Positions 1 through 6,799 are shown, numbered from the stretch's first letter. The stretch is DNA of 14,652 bases from Kangiella sp. (GCA_026195755.1 JAPHRL010000088.1:1-14652); one strand, 5' to 3'. Numbers and translations are program-made. The notes: generated from the sequence alone by a model not told the origin.

Positions 1-746
1 ATATGACTGGAAAAATTGACGGTTCCAGGCTGGGTGGTCTCTATAAGAGCATGCCCAAAACCGCAATTTTGTGTATGGTGGGCGCCGCTTCGATTTCAGC
101 CTTCCCGCTATTTAGTGGCTTCGTCAGTAAGTCGATGGTGATGTCGGCGGCGATTGAAAATGGTTATGGCTGGGCTTGGTTGTTGTTGTTATTCTCAGCA
201 GCAGGCGTATTCCACCATGCTGGCATCAAGATCCCATACTTTGCTTTCTTTGCTCATGATTCAGGGATTCGTACGACCGAGCCACCGAAGAATATGCTAA
301 TGGCGATGACTATTTCAGCGGTGTTATGTATTGCGATTGGTGTCTATCCAAACGCTCTGTATCAATTGTTGCCATTTGATACCGGCTATAATCCTTATGA
401 TGCTACACACGTGCTCACTCAGTTGCAGCTACTGTTCTTCTCTGCATTGGCCTTTGTCTGGTTGAATTTACGTGGCATGTATCCACCAGAGTTACCATCT
501 GTGAATTTGGATGCAGACTGGCTCTATCGTCGATTATTCCCAGCAACGTTGAAGCCCTTACTTAATGGCATGTGGCGTTTGGATAGAGCCTTCAGAAGCT
601 GGTTTATGAATCGCTTAAATGGAGCGCTTGGTATGCTGTCGCGTCATGCACCGGATGGTGTCTTATCAAGAACCCAGCTTTCAGGAAGCATGGTCATCTG
701 GGTCACGATATTGTTAGCGACTTTTCTGATATTAAGTTTTTGGTAA
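1..746 (+). CDS. MrpD/NuoM-like proton-translocating antiporter subunit, C-terminal part (5' truncated by window edge)
   Basis: This is the C-terminal ~247 residues of a polytopic inner-membrane protein of the proton-conducting antiporter/NADH dehydrogenase subunit M/D family (Na+/H+ antiporter subunit D type). Visible family landmarks are LGGLYKSMPKT (residues 10-20 of the fragment), FPLFSGFVSKS (34-44) and a transmembrane segment with a buried His-His and Lys (HHAGIKIPYFAFF, 71-83), the kind of charged residues used for proton translocation in this family. Further hydrophobic segments lie at about 99-120, 139-156 and 229-246. A long amphipathic stretch (about 170-215) precedes the last helix. 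The ATG at position 3 is an internal methionine, because the usual loop before LGGLY is already in progress, so roughly half of a ~500-residue protein lies upstream of the window. The stop TAA is followed 29 bp later by a strong hairpin terminator. Family assignment is firm; whether it belongs to a full Mrp complex cannot be seen here. Confidence 0.85.
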   Translation, partial: MTGKIDGSRLGGLYKSMPKTAILCMVGAASISAFPLFSGFVSKSMVMSAAIENGYGWAWLLLLFSAAGVFHHAGIKIPYFAFFAHDSGIRTTEPPKNMLMAMTISAVLCIAIGVYPNALYQLLPFDTGYNPYDATHVLTQLQLLFFSALAFVWLNLRGMYPPELPSVNLDADWLYRRLFPATLKPLLNGMWRLDRAFRSWFMNRLNGALGMLSRHAPDGVLSRTQLSGSMVIWVTILLATFLILSFW

Positions 747-775
747 CTAATGATTGAGCATTAAACAGTAATAAG

Positions 776-801
776 AAAAAGCCGGCTTGCGCCGGCTTTT
801 T
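776..801. terminator. Bidirectional rho-independent terminator
   Basis: An A5 run and GCCGGC, a TTGC loop, then GCCGGC and a T5 run form an 11-bp perfect stem. The flanking A and T tracts make it work on either strand. It lies between the convergent antiporter gene (ends 746) and the secreted-protein gene (ends 821), so it should terminate both. Confidence 0.92.
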
Positions 802-820
802 CGTTTAGGCTATTGGAAGC

Positions 821-2902
821 CTACTGAACGATAACAAAGTCTTCTAACTCAGGGCATAAACCTTCCAGTTTTACTTTGTAATGCCAGTCCGCAGTCGTAT
901 CCCCCATGAACCAGTTGCGTGTATCTAGATACGCAGTCGAGTTCACGCAGTGTTGTGGCGAGATTCTGTAACTACGACCAGTGCCTTTAGGGTTGTCATA
1001 CTCATAAGTAATCACTTCAAACCCTTTACCGATACCAGGGCCGGTGCCACGGTATGGGTTGGCAAAGCAGGAGGTAGCAGCTAAGCAAGTGTAATCATCA
1101 ACCGCGATGGAGCCTTTATAGACGTGATGGTCATAGGTGTCAGATACCGACGTCTTTTCAAGTTTTTTAACATTGGAGTTCAACCAGTTGTAGAGATTAA
1201 CGCCTGGATATGCTGCACTAATTGCTCCAGTTGTGTAAGCCAAAGGATGCTCACAATCTGTCCATTGTCGAGTATTACGACAGGCATCCATAGCAGTACT
1301 AATTTCTATCTGTGAGCTGCCACATTGGCTTGGAGTGCTTCTATTGTAATCACTCCAAGGTGAACAGCGCTCGGTATGTTGAACACTGATGTTGGCCCAG
1401 CGTCGCATTTGAGCTAATGGTCCTTGATTACCAGTAAAATCAGCAAAAATAGCAGAGTGAGGATAGTTGCTATAAGCAGAAGGTCTAACATATTGGCGTG
1501 TGGAGAACTCAACTGCTGCCCAATTGCTGGAATTGGTACCTTGTAAGAACTGATTATACTTGTCGACAACATTAGCTGGAGTCACGCTGGCAGATAAGCC
1601 CTCTGGTCCACCGACTTGCGAAGCACTGATGCTAACCTGCAGATTTTCTAGAAGGATTTCCAACTCGCTATTTGATGAAGCTGCACCGTTAGCGTTGAAT
1701 ACATCCCCTAGTTTTAAACCAAGCTGACCTTTCTTTTGTTCGCGCTCTGTATAGCTGTATTTCTTGGAGTCAAAGGAGAACACCAGATAAAGTGCTGAGC
1801 CAACGTTGGCACCATCGATAAAGGCATCGCCACAGAACTCTCTGAAATCTGCTTTGGCATCGGCATCATTCGGTGACAACATATTGTTGGTAAAGTCTGG
1901 ATCGATTGGATCGGCAGAAGTTGCCAAGCGCCAGTTTTCTTCGCGATTCACGATTTTTACGACAAAACGAATCGTGTCATGATCTGAGATAGACTCAACA
2001 AAGCGAGACTTCTCTCCAGAAACACCCAGACTCAGGTCATCACCCGTAAAGCCAACTTTGGCCGAAGCTGAAACGTCAAGTAACTCTGCCAAGTGATCAT
2101 TATTTTCAACATAATCCACGTTAAAAGTTACAGGCTCATAGGGAGTATTTTGAGTGATTTGGAAGTTTGCCTGATCAACATCGAGACAGGTTTGTTTCAA
2201 AGAACCTCGAATAAGATCATAGCCATCACCAAGGTAAAATCGTTCACCTGAACTGGTGGTAGAAAAAGTCGTGCCACTTGAGGCATCATCTCTAATCAAA
2301 GCTGATTTGTAGCTATCTGCTGAAGATTTATAAGCAGTAGCTTTTTGATCGATGTTGGAAAGGAAGCTGTATTCAGCATAAAGGTTTGGACGCGGTTGAT
2401 AATTTACCATCATCTTGTCGCTGTAACGGTAACCACTACAACCTTTGCTATTACATGATCTGACTCTGTAACGCTTTAAGGCTTTGCCAGATGAAGCGGT
2501 AAAGTATTTACTCGTTCCGTAACCATCGTATACTTTTGACCAGCTGCCATTGTTGGTTTGTTGGTAGAGTTCATTGCGAACCGAATACCCATAACCATTG
2601 CCGCTACTCCAGGTCACACGATAATTGCTGTCATTGGTATAAGTGGGTGTTTTAATAGAGCCAGGCGTTCCTGGTGGATAGTAAGGTCCTGTTGAGCCGC
2701 CACCGCCGCCATCACAATCATCGATCGGTTCAATTCGATTGACGCTTGGACTTTGAACTTTGGCAGGCTCTAAGCAAGGCTCTATGAGTTGAGGGGATAC
2801 TTTTGGGCTTAATAGTTCTTTGTCTTTTGCATAAAGATCAGCTGAGCCTGACCACAATATTGGCAATAGACACGCCATGGTGAGATATTTATAACTTTTC
2901 AT
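821..2902 (-). CDS. Secreted protein: Fn3-like domain plus possible divergent MACPF/CDC-like pore-forming region
   Basis: A 693-residue exported protein. Residues 1-25 are a signal peptide (basic start, hydrophobic core, LYA before the probable cleavage site). A Cys-containing, Gly/Pro-rich linker with five consecutive Gly (about 60-81) leads to an Fn3-like beta domain (about 82-168, ending in a short Cys-Gly-Cys-Ser segment at 150-157). The rest is not a family I can name with certainty. Its centre resembles MACPF/CDC proteins: a Ser/Ala-rich alternating strand segment (about 274-318), then FREFCGDAFIDGANVGSALY (353-372), which fits the F...CG..F......G..L signature, a polar amphipathic segment (375-417), and a beta segment ending in ASQVGG (427-432). 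The C-terminal part (about 500-690) has about nine cysteines and may be a disulfide-rich binding domain. The start is supported by AAAGG (2914-2918, minus strand) about 11 nt upstream. It is divergent from a membrane-bound regulator. Secretion is well supported; the pore-forming assignment is an inference. Confidence 0.8.
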   Translation of the reverse strand: MKSYKYLTMACLLPILWSGSADLYAKDKELLSPKVSPQLIEPCLEPAKVQSPSVNRIEPIDDCDGGGGGSTGPYYPPGTPGSIKTPTYTNDSNYRVTWSSGNGYGYSVRNELYQQTNNGSWSKVYDGYGTSKYFTASSGKALKRYRVRSCNSKGCSGYRYSDKMMVNYQPRPNLYAEYSFLSNIDQKATAYKSSADSYKSALIRDDASSGTTFSTTSSGERFYLGDGYDLIRGSLKQTCLDVDQANFQITQNTPYEPVTFNVDYVENNDHLAELLDVSASAKVGFTGDDLSLGVSGEKSRFVESISDHDTIRFVVKIVNREENWRLATSADPIDPDFTNNMLSPNDADAKADFREFCGDAFIDGANVGSALYLVFSFDSKKYSYTEREQKKGQLGLKLGDVFNANGAASSNSELEILLENLQVSISASQVGGPEGLSASVTPANVVDKYNQFLQGTNSSNWAAVEFSTRQYVRPSAYSNYPHSAIFADFTGNQGPLAQMRRWANISVQHTERCSPWSDYNRSTPSQCGSSQIEISTAMDACRNTRQWTDCEHPLAYTTGAISAAYPGVNLYNWLNSNVKKLEKTSVSDTYDHHVYKGSIAVDDYTCLAATSCFANPYRGTGPGIGKGFEVITYEYDNPKGTGRSYRISPQHCVNSTAYLDTRNWFMGDTTADWHYKVKLEGLCPELEDFVIVQ

Positions 2903-3101
2903 GATTTAATAACCTTTCTGTTTGTGAATTAGGCTTCAAAACAGTGCCATAAATCAGTCAAAGTGGGTTGATGACGTTGTGATAGTTAGTTGATTATAAT
3001 GTAATAGCAACTTAATGATAATACTAAAAAAACAGTAATATACGAGATATATCAATAGCTTATATTTCATACCATATAGCAGAGAGAGCACTCCGAAAGT
3101 C
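2903..3101. promoter_or_regulatory. Divergent intergenic region between secreted protein and membrane regulator
   Basis: This 199-bp AT-rich stretch must hold the promoters of both divergent genes. The best -10-like element is the palindromic ATTATAAT at 2993-3000, which contains TATAAT on both strands, but neither strand has a convincing -35 at 16-18 bp. I see no clear inverted-repeat operator. A CadC/ToxR-type regulator encoded next door would be expected to bind here. Confidence 0.35.
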
Positions 3102-5327
3102 ATGCCGAAAACCATAAAAATGGGAAGCTGGGTAGTATTTCCCGATCACAATAAACTGTGTTTCCAAGGTGAGGATCATCATATAGAGCCGCTAGCGATG
3201 GATGTGCTGGTTTACTTTTCCGAGCATCCGCAACATGTGGTTAGTAGAAATGAGCTAATCGAAGCTGTGTGGGGAGGAAGAGTCGTCGGTGATCATGCTG
3301 TTTATCGAATCATTAATAAACTGCGCCAAATTTTAGCGAAAGATACTGACCAAGAGTACATTAAGACCATCAGAAAGAAAGGCTACCAGTTGGTATGCGA
3401 TGTTGACTTGGTTGAGGACCCAGTTAGAGGTGGGGTCATTGACTCAGAGCAGACATCAGCCAATCGTTCAGTAACCCGTGCCGATCAAAAGTTAAATGAA
3501 TCTGAGCTTATCAGTTCTAACCAAAATCATAGCCAGTCGAAACAGCATAAGTATAAAGATAGTAGTTCGTGGCGGAGAAGCATTCTCCGGATACTTTTAT
3601 TATGCATAGTGATGGGTATTGGGATCCTTGCGGTAAAGCTTTATTTTTATTTCGCCTTAACCCGTTATGATCATTCAACACCACTCATTACTTTAGAGGG
3701 AGCAATTCGGGACCCCAGTTTTTCTCCTGATGGGCAATTCATAGCTTTTAGTTATCGAGAAAGTGTGAAGGATGACTGGAACATTTATGTTGAATCTTTG
3801 GTAGACGGGCGTTTATACCAAATCACCGATGATATGACAGATGAGCTCAAACCATCATGGGCTCCCGATGGTGGTAAGCTTGCTATTTTGCGCTATGACA
3901 ACCACGCTTGCATGATTGACTCAATTGCAGTTCCAGTGGCTGTTTCTTCGCCTGCTTCTTCGGGAGAGTCAGTTGCTAACACGTTAGCCAATTGTTCAGG
4001 GGTATTGCAGCACAACGATGTGGCTTGGGGGAAGGAGGGTAAATATCTCTATTACACCAGCGCCAGCTCTAAAGTCTCTCCATTACAGGTTTTCCGGCTT
4101 ACTATATCAACCGGTAAAACCGAGCAGTTAACCAATTATACTCAGGGAGAAACTCGGGGCGCTCTAGGCCTTAGGCTGTCGCCTGATAATAGTCGGCTTG
4201 CAATTCTAAAGGACGTTAATTGGCGTAACAGTCGAATTGATTTACTGGATTTGTCTAACAACACTGTAGAGACCATACGCCATTTGATTGGCTGGAATCG
4301 TTATTTTGATTGGTCGGCAGATGACGCTACTATAATTTACAACCGAAACTCAACCGAGGTCGATGCTTATAATGTATCTTTTGGTGTAGAGAAAAATATT
4401 GCTAAGAGTGTAGAGCCTATTTCTTTTCCCGCTCACTCGCCCATAAAAAATGAATTGGCCGTGGTTACAGGCCGCAAGGTGGTAAATATTGTTGCTGAGT
4501 CGTTAGGCGATAATTCTGCCACCGAACAACAACCCCTGATCATTATATCGTCCAGTTCGATTGATAATTATGCAGAGTATGCAAACACCTCAGACCAAAT
4601 CGCCTTTGTTTCGAGAAGAACAGGTGAGCCACAAATATGGCTGAAAAAGATGGATGGAAGTGAAAAACAACTGACCGCCTTTGAGAAAAGCTTTGATATC
4701 AGGCGAATAAGGTGGTCACCAAGCGACGAAGCTTTGTTATTCATTCATAATAATCTGCTCTATCAATTATCTTTAGATGACCAAAAACTTAAGGTTTTGT
4801 ACGAGGCGCGAGAAGGAGAGACCATAGAAGGGGAGTCATGGGCTGATGATGGTTATTCAGTATTATATTCATCGGACCGGGATGGGGATTGGCAGGTATA
4901 TAAGCTTGCCTTGCAAGAAGTGAGTGGCAAGAAACAACCTAAACAATTAACTCAGAAAGGTGGCTATGCCGCTTTCGAATCGCCCGATAAAGCAGGAGTT
5001 TTTTATTTAAAGTATCACACCAAAGGGTTATGGTTTAAGACTTATGATGCGATTATCGCTGGTTCAGACAAAGAGACTCGCATACTTGATAATATAGATG
5101 TTTTTAGTTGGAACAGTATTTATCTTAAGCGAAATAATATTTTCTACCTGTCCAATGAATACCCAAAGATGAGTATTTATCGATATGACTTGGCTGCTCG
5201 AAAGCACTTTTTTGTTCAGAACTATTACGGTTCACCCTGGTTACTTTCAGTCTCTCACCAAGCTGATAAGATTCTGTATCAGCGAAATACCCAAACCCAA
5301 TCCTCATTAGTGTTATTAAAGCCTTGA
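3102..5327 (+). CDS. Membrane-anchored winged-helix regulator with TolB-like beta-propeller (CadC/ToxR-type architecture)
   Basis: A 741-residue one-component regulator. Residues about 5-101 form an OmpR/PhoB-type winged-helix DNA-binding domain; ELIEAVWGGRVVGDHAVYR (51-69) and KTIRKKGYQLV (88-98) are typical of the recognition-helix and wing regions of CadC/ToxR-type proteins. A polar linker (102-157) precedes a single transmembrane helix (about 161-186). The rest (about 190-741) should lie in the periplasm and carries TolB/PD40-like propeller repeats, with FSPDG (207-211), WAPDG (253-257) and LSPDN (359-363) as the clearest blade signatures. There is no receiver or kinase domain, so signal sensing would pass through the membrane protein itself. 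The start at 3102 gives a complete DNA-binding domain; the Shine-Dalgarno is weak (AGAGAG near 3081-3088). A second Met at residue 7 is an alternative. Its likely target is the divergent secreted-protein gene, itself, or both. Architecture is firm; ligand and regulon are unknown. Confidence 0.9.
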   Translation: MPKTIKMGSWVVFPDHNKLCFQGEDHHIEPLAMDVLVYFSEHPQHVVSRNELIEAVWGGRVVGDHAVYRIINKLRQILAKDTDQEYIKTIRKKGYQLVCDVDLVEDPVRGGVIDSEQTSANRSVTRADQKLNESELISSNQNHSQSKQHKYKDSSSWRRSILRILLLCIVMGIGILAVKLYFYFALTRYDHSTPLITLEGAIRDPSFSPDGQFIAFSYRESVKDDWNIYVESLVDGRLYQITDDMTDELKPSWAPDGGKLAILRYDNHACMIDSIAVPVAVSSPASSGESVANTLANCSGVLQHNDVAWGKEGKYLYYTSASSKVSPLQVFRLTISTGKTEQLTNYTQGETRGALGLRLSPDNSRLAILKDVNWRNSRIDLLDLSNNTVETIRHLIGWNRYFDWSADDATIIYNRNSTEVDAYNVSFGVEKNIAKSVEPISFPAHSPIKNELAVVTGRKVVNIVAESLGDNSATEQQPLIIISSSSIDNYAEYANTSDQIAFVSRRTGEPQIWLKKMDGSEKQLTAFEKSFDIRRIRWSPSDEALLFIHNNLLYQLSLDDQKLKVLYEAREGETIEGESWADDGYSVLYSSDRDGDWQVYKLALQEVSGKKQPKQLTQKGGYAAFESPDKAGVFYLKYHTKGLWFKTYDAIIAGSDKETRILDNIDVFSWNSIYLKRNNIFYLSNEYPKMSIYRYDLAARKHFFVQNYYGSPWLLSVSHQADKILYQRNTQTQSSLVLLKP

Positions 5328-5347
5328 GTTTTAACTCAAGGCTTTAA
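5316..5347. terminator. 32-bp palindromic terminator overlapping the regulator's stop codon
   Basis: TTAAAGCCTTGAGTT (5316-5330) and its exact reverse complement (5333-5347) flank a 2-bp centre. The TGA stop of the regulator (5325-5327) lies inside the left arm, and the stop of the convergent peptide gene is 8 bp beyond the right arm. The T tract is short (TTT on either strand), so this is a bidirectional terminator of moderate strength. Confidence 0.7.
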
Positions 5348-5354
5348 TCGTAGA

Positions 5355-5552
5355 CTACCTTTCGCTGCAAAAAACATTGAAAAGGCGGCACATGAAGCTT
5401 CTTTCTGAAGTGTCTTCGCCGTCATTACCAGTGCCAGGCTCATCAGCTTGCAACATAAGTGGGTTAGCCGAGGTGTAAGATGTACTATTGTGAGTTAGCC
5501 CGTAGTTAAGGCCAATGAATAAAATTAGAACTAAAGCAAATAGTGATTTCAT
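5355..5552 (-). CDS. Small secreted peptide of unknown function (65 aa)
   Basis: I do not recognise this protein. It has a clear hydrophobic N-terminal segment (residues 3-18) after Met-Lys-Ser, consistent with a signal peptide or a single membrane anchor. A Ser/Thr/Asn-rich and then acidic stretch follows (residues 19-51, with EPGTGNDGEDTSE near 38-50). The C-terminus holds two cysteines six residues apart (CRLFNVFC, 55-62), which could form a disulfide or a small amphipathic loop. Translation is well supported: AAGGAG (5560-5565, minus strand) sits 7 nt before the ATG, the best Shine-Dalgarno in the window. The gene converges on the membrane regulator across a palindromic terminator. Short size and lack of homology that I can name leave the function open. 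Confidence 0.7.
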   Translation of the reverse strand: MKSLFALVLILFIGLNYGLTHNSTSYTSANPLMLQADEPGTGNDGEDTSERSFMCRLFNVFCSER

Positions 5553-5559
5553 TATATTT

Positions 5560-5565
5560 CTCCTT
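5560..5565 (-). promoter_or_regulatory. Strong ribosome binding site of the 65-aa peptide gene
   Basis: AAGGAG on the minus strand, 7 nt before the ATG at 5552. This near-optimal site is the main reason for accepting such a short open frame as a real gene. Confidence 0.75.
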
Positions 5566-5705
5566 CAGCGTTATTGCCGTTATTCAACTTTTTGAGTCCA
5601 AAATGGGACGGGTAGAAGCTTAAAATGGTCCGCGCCTATTAGCTAGTGGGGTTGCTTAATGTTTAGTTAATGGAAAGTTAAGCAGCAATAAAGTACCTGA
5701 CTGAT

Positions 5706-5748
5706 AGATAAAGCGACATGGCTAGAAGCACCGCAGGTTTATCTTTTT
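5706..5748 (+). terminator. Weak terminator-like hairpin in the intergenic region
   Basis: AGATAAA (5706-5712) pairs with TTTATCT (5738-5744), with an inner GCG/CGC pairing across a bulge, and is followed by TTTT (5745-5748). No gene ends here on the + strand, so it is either chance or the 3' end of a small transcript. Confidence 0.2.
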
Positions 5749-5764
5749 GGGGTTTTAGGGTATT

Positions 5765-5792
5765 TTACAGCGCTCAGATTACAGCGCTCAGA
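5765..5792. repeat. Exact tandem repeat, 2 x 14 bp
   Basis: TTACAGCGCTCAGA occurs twice with no spacer. Each unit carries the palindromic hexamer AGCGCT. It could be a replication-slippage duplication or a doubled protein-binding site upstream of fadR. Confidence 0.85.
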
Positions 5793-5903
5793 ATGACACT
5801 AAAAACTGCTGATTTGATTTTATGTCATATAACGAGCGGTGTTATTTACTGAGGTGGTTGTTGTTACAGCTGGAAATGGCTCTTACTATGTGCTAAAAAG
5901 TCT

Positions 5904-5932
5904 GTGACAATTGACCTCTTACCAGTTACAAG
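5904..5932 (+). promoter_or_regulatory. Candidate fadR promoter
   Basis: GTGACA (5904-5909, five of six matches to TTGACA) and TACAAG (5927-5932, four of six matches to TATAAT) are separated by 17 bp and end 25 bp before the fadR ATG. An alternative -35 is TTGACC at 5911-5916, but its -10 is poorer. Confidence 0.3.
5911..5927 (-). promoter_or_regulatory. FadR-like half site in front of fadR (possible autoregulation)
   Basis: Read on the minus strand, the site begins AACTGGTAAGA (5927 down to 5917). This matches the left half and centre of the E. coli FadR operator (AACTGGTCNGACCAGTT) with one mismatch; the right half does not match. The 9-mer ACTGGTAAG is identical to that in the site just after fadR. 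It overlaps the candidate fadR promoter. Confidence 0.35.
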
Positions 5933-5957
5933 AATTCTTAAATTATGGGGATAGCTG

Positions 5958-6680
5958 ATGGTTTCAACAGCTAAGGCGTTAACGCCAGCTGCTTTTGCAG
6001 AACAATATATCGTTGAATCAATTTGGAACGGCAAGTTTGCTGCCGGCACTATTTTGCCTGCAGAGCGTGAGCTGGCAGAGATTATTGGGGTGACACGTAC
6101 GACATTACGTGAAGTCTTACAACGTTTGGCACGTGATGGCTGGTTGACGATCCAGCACGGAAAGCCGACTAAAGTAAATGATATCTGGCAGTCAGCTACT
6201 CTTAATGTTCTGGATACCTTGATTACCTTAGATGATGAGGGCTCCATGAAACTAGCCGATGATCTTTTACAGGCTAGAACCTCAATTGCCAGTATTTTCT
6301 TACGCCAGGCAGTAAAAAACAATCCTGAGAAGTTGTTGGAAGTATTAAAAGAATTGGATGATGTCAGTAATGATGCTGATGGATACATTGATTTCGACTG
6401 GCACTTCCATCATTCTGCAACCCGCGCCTCCGGAAACCCAATTTATACATTAATGCTAAATGGTTTCGAAGCTATATATTATAAACTCGGTCGTTTTTAT
6501 TTTGGTTGGGAGCAAACGCGAAAGCTGGCGTATCAATATTATAAAGATCTTGAAGTGGCAATTGGTCAGGGCGACGCTGACAAGGTGGTTAAAATCCTTT
6601 GGGATTATGGTCATGAAAGTGGCGAGCTTTGGAATAAAGCCAAATCAGAGTTAAAAAGTTTCAGTGAGTTGGGCGTATAA
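5958..6680 (+). CDS. fadR: Fatty acid metabolism regulator FadR (GntR family, acyl-CoA responsive)
   Basis: A 240-residue cytoplasmic transcription factor, essentially the length of E. coli FadR (239). The N-terminal winged helix (about 10-75) keeps the DNA-contacting set of E. coli FadR: ERELAEIIGVTRTTLREVLQ (36-55) and IQHGKP (65-70), offset by two residues from the E. coli numbering. The C-terminal helical acyl-CoA-binding domain retains YGHESGELW (217-225), which includes the equivalents of the Gly, Glu, Ser and Trp residues around the CoA-binding site. In enterobacteria FadR represses fatty-acid degradation and activates unsaturated fatty-acid synthesis, and long-chain acyl-CoA releases it from DNA. 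The start at 5958 has GGGGA at 5947-5951, 6 nt upstream. The next gene downstream is a lipase rather than the nhaB neighbour seen in E. coli. FadR-like sites lie on both sides of the gene. Confidence 0.97.
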   Translation: MVSTAKALTPAAFAEQYIVESIWNGKFAAGTILPAERELAEIIGVTRTTLREVLQRLARDGWLTIQHGKPTKVNDIWQSATLNVLDTLITLDDEGSMKLADDLLQARTSIASIFLRQAVKNNPEKLLEVLKELDDVSNDADGYIDFDWHFHHSATRASGNPIYTLMLNGFEAIYYKLGRFYFGWEQTRKLAYQYYKDLEVAIGQGDADKVVKILWDYGHESGELWNKAKSELKSFSELGV

Positions 6681-6682
6681 AT

Positions 6683-6699
6683 TACTGGTAAGTCCACTT
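6683..6699 (+). promoter_or_regulatory. Candidate FadR operator upstream of the lipase gene
   Basis: TACTGGTAAGTCCACTT agrees with the E. coli FadR consensus AACTGGTCNGACCAGTT at 12 of 16 defined positions, including the core ACTGGT and CCA half sites. It starts 3 bp after the fadR stop and overlaps a possible -35 (TTGCAT, 6698-6703), so bound FadR could block transcription of the lipase gene. Confidence 0.5.
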
Positions 6700-6727
6700 G
6701 CATAAAACCACTATTAAAGAGTAGGAT
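6698..6727 (+). promoter_or_regulatory. Candidate promoter of the lipase gene
   Basis: TTGCAT (6698-6703) and TAGGAT (6722-6727) lie 18 bp apart, with three of six and four of six consensus matches. The match is weak; its interest is that the -35 overlaps the FadR-like operator. Confidence 0.25.
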
Positions 6728-6758
6728 TGGGGTAATTCTGCATATAAACAAAACGAAT

Positions 6759-6777
6759 AACGGCCTTATAAGCCGTT
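6759..6777 (+). terminator. Short hairpin in the fadR-lipase gap
   Basis: AACGGC (6759-6764) and GCCGTT (6772-6777) form a 6-bp stem with a 7-nt loop, followed by TTAT. It could be a weak fadR terminator or a structure in the lipase mRNA leader, as it ends 22 bp before the lipase ATG. Confidence 0.3.
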
Positions 6778-6799
6778 TATACCGAATGGGAGTTAAGAG

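Larger units (their letters stand above)
5553..5957. other. 405-bp intergenic region with repeats and hairpin-forming sequence
   Basis: The stretch between the divergent peptide gene and fadR contains no convincing open frame. It holds an inverted repeat TGCTTAA/TTAAGCA (5653-5659 and 5678-5684), a second one AGATAAA/TTTATCT (5706-5712 and 5738-5744) followed by a T run, an exact 14-bp tandem repeat (5765-5792), and promoter-like and FadR-like sequence just before fadR. An unannotated small RNA is possible but not shown. Confidence 0.5.

Noticed and set aside
1124..1315. 63-codon + strand open frame
   Set aside because: Shadow of the secreted-protein gene on the opposite strand; Cys-rich composition reflects the reverse reading.
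2993..3000. ATTATAAT as a shared -10 for divergent promoters
   Set aside because: No acceptable -35 at normal spacing on either strand, so I mention it only in the intergenic entry.
5864..6388. 174-codon open frame on the minus strand
   Set aside because: It lies antisense to most of fadR, and its product shows no recognisable domain; FadR homology explains the DNA.
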